Source: Plantago ovata (lineage: Eukaryota; Streptophyta; Magnoliopsida; Lamiales; Plantaginaceae). Taken from it: a stretch of DNA of 64,000 nt. The notes beneath the pieces were generated by a model. The model saw only the letters and a program-made list of their open reading frames with translations, had not been told where the DNA came from and ran no database searches. The DNA lies in NCBI GenBank assembly GCA_028274465.1, contig CM051457.1, positions 13,691,097 to 13,755,096 of the forward strand, given 5' to 3'. Positions 11,540 through 21,894 of the stretch are shown piece after piece (positions within the stretch are counted from its first letter, which is position 1; every line of letters starts with the position of its first letter). A program made the translations under genes and the position numbers.

Positions 11540-12735
11540 GATTTGAATACTGTGAAATTGATGTTGTTCTGTTTTGTTCTGTAATTAGTAAAAATGGAGA
11601 TTCTTCGTTTTTGTTAAATTTAGAGATAAGAGTGAAAACGATACCAGCCAGTTATACTCAACCACGTGGAGGAGGGATGGGTCCCCTTTTTGTAGTGCCA
11701 TCCATTTTTCACCCGTGTAAACCACAATTTCTATTTTGCAACGTTACGTGACTTGCGTCAAAATGTTTGACAACACTAGATGATGTCAAAATGTTTTACA
11801 ACTAAACCGATAGAGTTAGTATTAGTAACATGGATCATTTAGTTACGAACATAATTTTTTTTCTTTTTATGAACAAAAAGTATACTATTAACAAAATAAA
11901 TATTTTATTTAATAATATGTACAATTTTCATAAGAATGTAATAGGTTCTATTTTTTTGGTAGAGTATAGATGGTCTGTCACAAGACTTGTGTAAACTATA
12001 TATATAATTAAATACTCTAAAATATTATAAACTATATATATATGGAGTATATTTTAGAAATATATTTTAGAGGTAATATGCCGGTCAAATATTTATTAAT
12101 ACACTTGTTGATCGTAATTTGTACATAGTATTTCTTTCATCTATGTGCAAGGTTCTCATCGTATATTGGTGACGGTTTAACTTTGAATTGATCTTATATT
12201 TTTCTAAATCGTACGAAAAACTAATTAACAAAATTATAACCATTATACTTTTATAATATAATTCCGTTCGTGATATCTTGCGGAATAATCATCATATAAG
12301 ATAAAAAGTTGATTTAAAATTAACATTTAGAACTTTAGATTTTTTTGGAACAACAAAAGTTTTATTCAACGTTGAAAATAGTTTACAGGATCATATGCAA
12401 AAGTCTTGCACATCCAAACAATCCACCAAACCAAAACTGAATAATACAACGAACAACTAGAGTAAAAGATAACTACTTAAACCCCAAGAGTTCAAAAGTG
12501 ACGAGTTTGCAAGTCAAGATCGAAGAGGAAATATACAATTACGAAATTAGTTTAGGAAACTAAGATAATGTAAGAATGATTTTTCTCCAAAGAACCCGAA
12601 ACACTCACTAATAGTCTAATACTACTGGTAAGAAGTAAGCCCCATTACTTTACAAACAAACAAAAAAGCAAACCACAAGACGACTGACAAAACGGAACAA
12701 AACTAAGGAGTACTCCAAGAGATAATAGATATAGA
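11540..12735. other. AT-rich intergenic DNA
   Basis: No gene seen. The stretch from about 12343 begins with a T-run followed by AACAAAAGTTTTATTCAACG. This looks like the antisense 3' end of a non-LTR retroelement, but no coding remnant supports it. Confidence 0.35.
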
Positions 12736-13217
12736 TAGGGATGGAAATGGATCGAGCCGGGCTCGGGCCTTATGTTTTTAAATTTTTATTTTTTCTTCCA
12801 TTTATTTAGTAATAAAAATAGTTTTTCCAATAATTTTTATTTAGTAATGTTAAATTAACTAATAAATTATATAAATATACTAAAAAATACTCCGTAGTAT
12901 ATTAGATGATTGTACATCACTTGAAAATGTTATAAGTATAGAAAAGTATTCTAAACGTATAAAATACAATATCATTTGATATTACAAGTGTATAAATTAT
13001 AAATTCAATAGTTATAAATATATATATTTATATATAAAAAACATATAAATGTTATATATATTAACGGGCCAGGTCGGCTAGGGCCAAACCTATGGAACAA
13101 AATGTTAGGCCCGGGCCCATGGGCCTAGCTATAAGCCCAAGCCCGGCCCATGGGCTTCTTATGGCCGGGCCTGGGCCCGGTATACCGGGTCGTGCCCGGG
13201 TGACCCAAATTGCCATC
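12736..13217. mobile_element. hAT-like non-autonomous element with GGGCCC-rich end
   Basis: The left end TAGGGATGGAAATGG resembles hAT (Ac-type, AGGGATG) termini. The right end read on the minus strand starts GATGGCAATTTGGGTCACCCGGG, so the two ends form an imperfect inverted repeat (GATGGMAAT...CCGGG). The interior is AT-rich on the left. At 13065-13195 it is crowded with GGGCCC/GGCCCG blocks that can pair with one another. An 8-bp target duplication was not found because the outermost bases of the right end appear lost. Confidence 0.5.
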
Positions 13218-15666
13218 ATACTTTGAAAAATTAAAACATAGTGAGTGTTGAATTGTTTAATTTAATTTAATAGGATTTTTTCTGCGTTGCATTGAATATG
13301 ATCTCATCAGTATTATGATATAACTTGCTCATGCAGAGATGCTCGAGTATTTACGTACGGTCACAATATCCAACTTACAACAAAGTAAAAACCTACGCAA
13401 CTTGCAACAACCTTCCACACCTACAAATTAAGTACAAAGGTTGTCCACCTCCTCATCTCTTACTCTTTTTTTTTATTTATTGAAAAAGTATGCTTAGTTG
13501 CTTACTGTATAGATTCAAGAGCAAGATTTACTTGTGACATGGATAGATATCGTGTCACTAAAATTTAAAATACAAATTTGGATAATTACGGTCGTAGTAA
13601 TTCCTTGATTGGCTTAGGATTTATTAAGAGCTTTAATTTTTATAATACGTTTAACATTTTATTTTATTAAAGGTCCATTTGACTTCAAATTTATACTACT
13701 AAACTGTAACCAGTTTAAAAAGATATATAAAAGTAAGTATAATATCTTTTTCAATCCCTCTAAAGTTTCCGCTTCACTTTATCTGAATAATTTTAAAAAA
13801 TAATTAAAAATAAAAAAAAAGTTAAGAAATTGTTTGAGAATGATGATTTTATGTGCATAATGAATTAAAGTTCAAATTTGTGACCCTCACAAATTTTTTT
13901 TTAGCTTTTTTTATTTTTAATTTTTTTTAAATATTATTTGAGTAATAGTAAACAGTAAGCTTTAGAGGGAATATAGGGAGTTACAATTATAATATGGTTT
14001 GACATTAATTTGAGATCAAAATAACTTTAAAAAAATTAACAAAATAAAATGTTAAATTTATTAAGTAACGGAGCAATTTCATGAACTCTGAGTCGGGATA
14101 GTAGTGATACCAAGGGATGCTTTCTGCATAGAAAGTGGCCAATTTATTTATTTTATTTTTTTAATTTTTTGCTTCTCCAAGGAATGAAACCTTGTTTTAG
14201 AAATATAAGGCTAGATGCCTATATCCTAAAAAAAATGATATTAATAACACCAACATATGAAAACAATGTGTAAGTTTAATTTTGTTTTAGGCTTTAAAAA
14301 AAAAAAAAAAAAAACAGCAAAAAAGGTTTTTATTGAAACTAGAGCATAATAAATAAGAAATGCTCGGAAAGTACTTGCAATCAAAATACACGGAACACAC
14401 ACCGGGTTACGAAGAAATCATACCTGACACTGCACCAGGTGCTAAGCTCGAAAACCAAACCAACCTTGCATCACTAAAATTACACAAGTACGCCAGGCTA
14501 ATTCTCCATACCGTGAATAAAGCTGGGAATTGATACTTTGCATGCCAAGGCCATCCATCTTACGGACATCATCCCATAAAATCCAAACCGTCAAATCCTT
14601 AACTCCCTTTAATGAAGACCGGAGTCATGGCTATCGACCCACCAACCGCCGACCCATTAATGCCAAAGGAAAATCAAATGCTACCTAGAAAAGGAATTTA
14701 GATGAAAGCATGCATGCGAATCCTCTCAAGATGGATTTAAGATCTGGAATTAGGGACTCTTTGCCTCGTCCATCACTTTCTTTCCTATGGAATGCCTTCC
14801 CAAAAAAAAGAAAACTAAGGACCAAAGAAGAGCCCCACTCTTTAATATACTAACCTTGACCCTAGTCAACCTCCTACACCCTATAACCTTTTGGGCAAGT
14901 GGCAAAAATTTAATGATGTTGTCCGGATAGCATACAAGTTGATAGATCATACCATAATGAAAAGCAGTGGTGATAAGACACAAGGGAGACCCCCAAGAAC
15001 TTTCATAATCGGGTTTTTAGTTAAAAAGGGAAACAACCCTTAATCAAGTTGACAAAAGTCACTGAGGTCACAGAAAAAAAACTCAAGACAAATTATTCCA
15101 AATCGGGTTTTAACCAAGAGAATGATTTCTAATACCCGATTGTAATCAGGTCCCCTCGTCAAGTTGACTTAAGCCCAACCTCCTAGAGTAACTCAAGTGT
15201 TATCTCTCATAAATACCGCACTCGATCGACATCATCCAACATCTCCACCTACAAGCAAAAAATGAGAATCCCTCTCGATTCGAAGACCACAAATATAAGG
15301 GAACTTGAATTTAAGTGACTCGCTTTCACTTTCCGAAAACCATTTTTTAGTGGAATTTTAATATGTCAATTTTTTTTAATTTTAATTTTTGCATTTAAGA
15401 AAAATTAATATATTTTCACGTAAGGAGAAGGAGGAATAGGGGAAGAAAAAATAATTTGAACTAAATTATATTCGAAATGAACTTAATTGAACTTCATAAA
15501 TCTTAACTTAACTCAATTTAACAAAATTGTATTGAGGCGAAATAAATAAAGATAGCCTAAGTAATTAAATAACTACTAAATTAATATTGTATTAATATGA
15601 AATAATTGATTCTTGAAGAAAAACCAAATTGAGGATTTTCCTAACTAGAAACAATACTAGGTATCT
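13218..15666. other. AT-rich intergenic DNA, possible LINE tail
   Basis: No gene recognised. From about 14294 an A-run is followed by AAAAAGGTTTTTATTGAAAC, then about 900 bp of more balanced composition (to about 15250). This could be a decayed LINE 3' end in minus orientation, but I could not identify a reverse-transcriptase or zinc-finger remnant. Confidence 0.35.
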
Positions 15667-15910
15667 TTAATATGGTACGTGGTAAGGGTGTTGGAGTAAC
15701 GGATAAGAGGTTGGGAGTTCGAATTTCAATGGAGTCATAAGATTGGTATAAGTGTATTTTGACTTATAAGTAATTTGGGTAAATCTTGGTTTTATAGAAT
15801 TATATTTATGAACTACATAACTACAAATTATGGGGTAAAATATGCAGTAAATATAGTTGGAATTGTAATAGCTATAAGAAGAATGATGATCAAAGTGGTA
15901 CAGGGGTCGA
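15667..15910 (+). mobile_element. SINE-like, tRNA-derived repeat
   Basis: The start has a tRNA-like layout: an A-box-like GTGGTAAGGGTG (about 15679) and a B-box-like GAGTTCGAATTTC about 35 bp later. A non-coding body rich in ATAAG and TTATA follows. It resembles the better-preserved SINE at 46239-46418 in organisation. No target-site duplication identified. Confidence 0.45.
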
Positions 15911-16502
15911 AAAACCAACCGTAGCAGCTACTTGTATTATTTATGGAGAGATTTATAGAGAGTAACACTACAATGATCAATATTGCATTATTGCTTGTAT
16001 TTCTTGGTGCTTAAGTTGACTTTATATATTACTCTTAGTAATATGACTAATCATCTAGTGACAATTGTACTTTTACAAGTGTCTACACAAGATAGTGACC
16101 TATTTTTGTGGGTCCTAGCTTCGTACTTGCCTAGTTTGGACATTTCGGGGTTCTCTTCTTCATAATTACATGTAGTTTTGACGTCTTCTTCCGGACCAAC
16201 ATGTGTCGCAACTATCTTCTAATCATAGTAAAGCTTCGAGGTGTCTTGAGAACCTTTGCCTGACGTAGGTCTTCTTCGTAGTCTTGAGACTTAGGCACTT
16301 CATGGCAATCTTTCAGATCGTTATAGTTCGTCTTGATTCGTACTAGAACGATTTGGATATATTTACTCATCAACAATAAGGTGGTAAATGAGTAGTGCAT
16401 GAGTAGCATAGTTAGATTCGTCGTTTAATAAAAAATTATTTTTTAATGTGGATATGGGATAATATAACCAACTAATATTAAGGGTTGGCATGTCCACACT
16501 AT
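15911..16502. other. Intergenic DNA
   Basis: No gene or repeat recognised. Confidence 0.4.
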
Positions 16503-16511
16503 TTCCATAAA

Positions 16512-17551
16512 GGGTCATTTGCATATGGTACCCTGTTAGTGTTTTTAATTACATCGAGGCCCCCCTTAGTCCGGAGTTTACATCCATACCCTGACTAGTT
16601 GAAATTAATTACATTTGGATCCACGAACTTGACTTTTCGCGAACTTATTCATTGAAATTACTTTCTTACCCTTAGTCAATTATTAGATTTTTAAGTTGAC
16701 CAAACAATTTGAGATTTTGTTTATTACATTTTTAACCCAAATATTTTCATTTTTACAAACGTAACACTATTTATTTTAAAAACGAACCCACATAATTTTA
16801 TAATATTTCAAAATGGTCTAAAAACTTATTTAAAAACAAACCCTATAAAAAATATATTTCAATATAGTCCTAAATTATTAAAAACAAAAAAAAAAAAAAA
16901 AAGCAAAACAAAAAAAAAAAAACAGTTCCGATCGCTCCAAACCGGAGCTGTTAAACAACTCCGATTCGGAGCTGTAAAAGCTCCAGATCCGGAGCTGTTA
17001 AACAACTCCAGATCGGAGCTGTAAAAGCTCCATATCTGGAGCTGTTTAACAGCTCCGGATCTGGAGTTTTTACACCTCCAGATCGGAGCTGTACAGCTCC
17101 GGACCGGAGCTGTAACAACAACTCCGATCTGGAGCTTTTACAGCTCCGGATATGGAGCTTTTACAGCTCCGGATCGGAGGTGTTAAACAGCTCCGGACCG
17201 GAGCTGTTTAAACAGCTCCAAATCGGAGCTTTTACAGCTCCGATTTTGGGCTATACAGTCCCAAAATCGGAGCTGCTCCGACGCCGGTCCGGAATTATTC
17301 CGGTACCGGAATTGATGAAGAAGAAGATGGAAAAAGAAAAAATAAAAAAAAAAATAAGAAGAGTTAAGGGTATTAAAAACTTAATTTTTCTTTTTGGAGC
17401 TAAGTCCGCGTTTGGATGAATTGGAATGAACAGTGCCGCTTTTTTTTTGTCAACACAAAATGGGGGAAATGGGGTTATATGTAATTCTGGGACTAACGGG
17501 GTGGTAGATGAAAATAGGTGTCCCAGTAGGGGTACCATATGATATTTACCC
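16512..17551. mobile_element. Mutator-like non-autonomous element carrying palindrome array
   Basis: This is a 1,040-bp element with imperfect terminal inverted repeats; both ends contain CATATGGTACCC within the first 25 bp. It is flanked by near-identical 9-bp direct repeats: TTCCATAAA (16503-16511) and TTCTATAAA (17552-17560), differing at one base. A 9-bp duplication is typical of Mutator-like elements. There is no transposase. Inside are an AT-rich left part, an A-run (about 16886-16921), the GC-rich palindrome array (16934-17275) and a purine-rich segment. A fortuitous 79-codon frame at 17180-17419 has no recognisable domain. Confidence 0.65.
16934..17275. repeat. Array of at least 13 short palindromes (CTCC-N5/6-GGAG)
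   Basis: Successive 14-16 bp units of the form GCTCCRGATCYGGAGC, each nearly self-complementary, alternate with spacers such as TGTTAAACA, TGTAAAA, TTTTACA and TGTACA that are themselves partly self-complementary. Unit centres vary (GGATC, AGATC, GGACC, ATATC, AAATC). The array is much more GC-rich than its surroundings. Confidence 0.9.
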
Positions 17552-17901
17552 TTCTATAAATAGTGTTACCAGAAAATGTGTGTTCACCTGATAATCAAAT
17601 CAAGACCGTTGCATATCCTTCTTAGTAAAACCACTAACTCTTTTGAGATTGTCTTGAATTTCGGAATGATTTGAAGAACTTCATTTGTATCTCAAATGTT
17701 ATAAAAGGATCACTAAAAAACATATGACTCTAATATTCTCTTAGTTATATTTTCATCTCTTGTATCCACATGTCCCCAAGACCTGACAACTTTTTGTAGC
17801 ATTAGTTGTCAGGGCAAAGGGACTAACTAGTTTTTTTTCCTTCACAAAACCCAATAAAGAGGTGAGAGGTAATCGAGAGATCGAGAATAAGAAAATAAAA
17901 T

Positions 17902-19808
17902 ATGGGAGCCGGAAAGAATATAGCGATCTCAGTGGTGTCCTTGATCCTTGTGGTCGGGGCTGTAATCGGCGTGGTTGCAGTGGTACGAAACAACGGTCTC
18001 AACGATGATGAAAGCACCAACAATAGCAATAATAACAACAATGCTGACAAAGACAATGGCAATGGCATTCTTGGCATGATTCAACAAACGATGACATCAT
18101 CTATGACATCAAAGGCTATAGATACCGTATGTGCTTCTACAACCTACAAGGATGCTTGTGTTCAAAGCTTGGAGTCTGTTTCCCAAAACGTGTCAGCCAC
18201 TCCCAAGGACTACGTTATGACTGTCATTCAAAAAACTCTAGATGAAGTTAATAAGGCAATGGAGGCGGCTGGAAAAATAATAGTTGACAAAAATACAGAG
18301 CCATATGATCACATGGGTGTGGAAGATTGTAAGGTATTGTTGGGACAAGCAATTAACACGCTACAAGCCTCATATTCCATGGTTGACAATAATGAGCTAG
18401 AAACTATCCATAACCGAGTAGATGAGCTTCGGAGCTGGATGACCTCTGTTTATGCTCTCCAAACCACATGCAAGGACCAAATCCAAAAAGAGGAATACAA
18501 GTCTGCCATAGATAATGGCATGACCAATGCTACTCAATTAACCCATAATGCCATCAACATCCTTGCTGAGGTAAATGATTCTTTTAAGGATTTCAAACTT
18601 CCAACAACAATTCCACTTAACTTCAAGCCCTTTGGTCGCCGATTGATGGGAGTAAATAGTTATCCAAGTTGGTTTGGGCCAGCCGACCGTAGATTGTTGA
18701 GGGGTGGTGCACGCAATCTGAAGCCCAATGTGGTTGTTGCCAAAGATGGTAGTGGGCAGTTTACTACAGTTGTGGATGCCATTAAGGCATACCCCAAGGA
18801 TCTTAAAGGAAGATTCATAATTTATGTTAAGACAGGTGTGTATGAGGAGTTCGTTAACATTGACTATAATATGCCAAATATCTTAATCTATGGAGACGGC
18901 CCCGGAAAGACCGTCATCACAGGCAAGAGGAACTACGCAATTATGAAGATCACCACAATGAACACGGCTACTTTTTGTAAGTTATTAAGACCTATATATC
19001 GATTTTTTTTGGGTAGTCTCGATAAGCGTTGTTAGGTATCGAGGATCACATGTTACATGCTATATTTGGCTCTATCGTTAATTAATAACTGATATTTTGT
19101 ATAGCTAACAATGCACCTGGATTCATCGCACGAGGGATGACATTCCGCAACGAAGCTGGTCCTGAAGGACATCAAGCTGTGGCTCTGCGCATCAGCGGTG
19201 ATAGATCTGTCGTGTACAATTGCCACATTGAGGGTCACCAAGATACATTATACTATCAAACATCTCGCCAATTTTACCGAAACTGTGTAATCTCCGGAAC
19301 CATTGACTTTATCTTCGGAATGGGTGATGCAGTAATCCAAAATAGTTTAATCGTTGTGAGAAAGCCAATGGACAACCAGTTGAACACCATAACTGCAGAC
19401 GGAAGACAAGTAGAGCGGGGTAGCAATGGTTTGGTCCTCCAAAATTGCAAAATAGTAGCAGAGAAGGAATTGGTTCCTGTTAGGTTCAAGATTGCATCAT
19501 ACTTGGGCCGCCCATGGAAGGAACAAGCACTGACAGTGGTGATGCAAACCGAGATGGGAGACTTTATTCGCCCCGAGGGTTGGATCCCATGGAGTACAAC
19601 TGACCCTAAATACTTCTTCCACAATACATGCCAGTACTACGAGTTTGATAATCGTGGCCCAGGTGCAGCAACTGAGAAAAGAAGTAAGGAATTCAAAATT
19701 TTTAAAGTTTTGAATGAGCAAGAGGCAATCAAATACACTCCTGGAAAGTTTCTTCAGGGATCTGAGTGGTTAAAGGGCAAACATATACCTTATCAACTTG
19801 GCTTGTGA
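17902..19808 (+). CDS. Pectin methylesterase with PMEI pro-domain (pollen/VANGUARD1-like)
   Basis: The gene has two exons, 17902-18976 and 19105-19808, with a 128-bp GT-AG intron, giving 592 residues. It removes methyl esters from cell-wall homogalacturonan. In order: a hydrophobic anchor or signal segment (about residues 7-29), a PME-inhibitor-like pro-region (about 65-220), dibasic processing sites (RRLM and RRLL, about 245-275), and a pectinesterase catalytic domain. Visible catalytic and binding motifs are HQAVALR, GHQDTLYY, GTIDFIFG and YLGRPWK, which supply the two Gln, two Asp and the Arg. The N-terminus and motifs such as VVRKPMDNQ, EMGDFIRPEGW and NRGPGA look most like the VANGUARD1 pollen-tube group; that subgroup is by recollection, not alignment. 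The start is the first Met of the anchor segment. The full frame is intact. A frameshifted paralogue lies inverted at 41093-42912. Confidence 0.93.
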
Positions 19809-21160
19809 GAAATAGATGCCTCTATTTTTTGTACCAAACATCCTTGTAGGACTAGGAAATTTTCAAATTATGTTAAAAGGTATTATTACATTACGGAATA
19901 TTTTCTTATATATGCGATTCGAGACTAGAAGACTAGTAATGCTTGATAAGTCTTATAGAATTGGTACTTACGAGCAATTTCCAAGTTCCGATGTATTTAT
20001 ATTTTGCATATTTGATTTCTTTAAGTTGATCCAATTAGTAACGGGGGTATGATTCTTAAAAATCTCATTGTCATGCTTTGGAGGTTTTATTAAGGTTTGA
20101 GTTGTTCGAATGCACTACAATAATAAAAAAAACTCTTTAGCGACGGATAATCCGTCATCAAAATGGACATCACATACTATTTAAAGAAGGATAATTTATC
20201 GACGGTTAGTGATGGATAAAACATTGACCATGGCCTTTCACATTTAGCAACGGATTGCGACGAGTATTTATCTGTCGCTAGCGACGGATCCCTAAAAAAA
20301 TGCAAAATACCTTTATTTAGAGACATATATTTATCTCTAATCATCCTTTTTTTTTTTTTTTTAGCAAAAATTCACTCGTTTCACAAATAAATATCTACGA
20401 TAATAAACCCAAAATAATTAAATATTATTTGAATGTAATTGAAATAAATAAATTAAATACAAATAAAATTATTCAAAGTGAAGATTACATATTCGTAAAG
20501 AAATAAAACTATATATAAAAAATTATAAAAATAGTGTCCAATGCCTAACTACCGGGAGAGCCCTCGCCGAGCTCCTCCACCTGCCACCATTAATAGTGCA
20601 GCTCCAACGCCACGGTGGAGCTGCTCCACCACCACTATTTTATTTTTAAATTTGTTTTTCATAAATTTTTAATTTTCAAATAAAATTTAAACATTTTACT
20701 TAAGCACCTGTTTGGTTGAGCATTTTTTAGACAATGATAAAGTAGTAATTATATGACAGTGAACGCCAAAACAATCCATTTCAGAGTGAAATGTGTTGAT
20801 AACATGGCCAATAAGTATTCTAAAAAAATAAATTGCTCCTTTTATAATATTTTTAAAAGAAAAGTTATTCTAATTTTTCTTTAACATATTTCTTAATTTT
20901 TTCAGACTGTTAAAAATTGTATGTTTTAGTCCATAAAAAATAACTAAAACAGAAAAAAACATTATTAAAATTCATAACAAGTTTACGATGTGTCTGAAAA
21001 ATAAAATAAAAAATACTGTAAATGTTTTCAAAGAATACACCACGGCAGATAAACAATGTTTTTTATCGGTATGTAACGGATAATTATTGCCCTATCTATG
21101 AATTATGTCATTTCGAAAAAAAAAATGTTTTTTAGACCGATCGTAAATAGAAAAGGTATA
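19809..21160. other. Intergenic DNA with a CACTA-like end
   Basis: CACTACAATAA at 20113 is followed by short inverted blocks built on TAGCGACGGAT and CCGTC (to about 20290), as in subterminal regions of CACTA transposons. No matching far end was seen. A T-run lies at 20348-20362. The rest is AT-rich and unrecognised. Confidence 0.4.
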
Positions 21161-21397
21161 CTCCCTCTGTCCCGCTACAATTTATCCAGTTTGACTTTTT
21201 TCGGTCAACAACTTTCAACTTTGACTCCAGATTACTCTTAAACTATAATGGTAAAATATTTAACAAAGTTCTATATTTTCATAATATAAATTTGTAAAAT
21301 ATTTTATCATCAAAGTTTAAGAGTAATCGGAAGTAAAATTTGAAATATGTCGATCGAAAAAAGTCAAAATGGGTAATTTATAGCGGGAGATAGGGAG
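21161..21397. mobile_element. Stowaway-like MITE
   Basis: A 237-bp element with ends CTCCCTCTGTCCCGCT and, on the other strand, CTCCCTATCTCCCGCT. It is flanked by TA duplications (21159-21160 and 21398-21399). The CTCCCTCYGT terminus with a TA target is diagnostic of Stowaway (Tc1/mariner) MITEs. The interior is a long imperfect palindrome. It sits about 100 bp upstream of the likely VPS18 leader. Confidence 0.9.
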
Positions 21398-21506
21398 TAA
21401 ATATTTATATTGTGATTATACCAATTGTTTTACAAGACTTGATAAACACAATTGGCTATCACGGTAAGATTCATATAACCGTGTAATAACACCCGTACCG
21501 TACCCA

Positions 21507-21582
21507 GCAGCGCAGTAGAGAAGAAGATCAGCACGGCGCGATTGCTTCTACCGAAGTTTGATTTCCAGTCTCTTCTCCGAGG
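21507..21582 (+). promoter_or_regulatory. VPS18: Likely 5'-UTR exon of VPS18
   Basis: A G+C-richer segment ends at a possible donor (CCGAG|GTAGTT) about 310 bp before the VPS18 ATG and just after the Stowaway element. This is inferred from composition and the donor only. Confidence 0.3.
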
Positions 21583-21894
21583 TAGTTAAGTAGCAGATCA
21601 TATGGTTGTTTGATTGTTAATTAATTAATTGCTCTTACATTATCAGTTCATCTATATTGTTGCTGGTTTGTCCGGCCGGCATTAGGAATTTCATAGTTTT
21701 GGTTTGAAAAATATATTCTAGAAATGAATTAGGTCACTCACAAGGTTCCATCTACATCTGTTAGCAGCGAATAGGCCAATTCATAAGCAAGGTGAGATTT
21801 AGGCAATCGCCCGCCATTCTCTGACCAGGCGAGGAAAACTAAAAGTAAATAGGGATCAGAGTAGCTACTAGCTAGTATTGTGAAGATAAACACA

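Noticed and set aside
14750-14983. 77-codon minus-strand frame
   Set aside because: No recognised domain; in repeat-like DNA after an A-run.
16934-17275. CRISPR-like array
   Set aside because: Plant nuclear context; the spacers are short, repeated and self-complementary, and no cas gene is present.
17180-17419. 79-codon frame in the palindrome array
   Set aside because: Starts within the repeat and ends in a Lys-rich purine tract; no recognisable domain.
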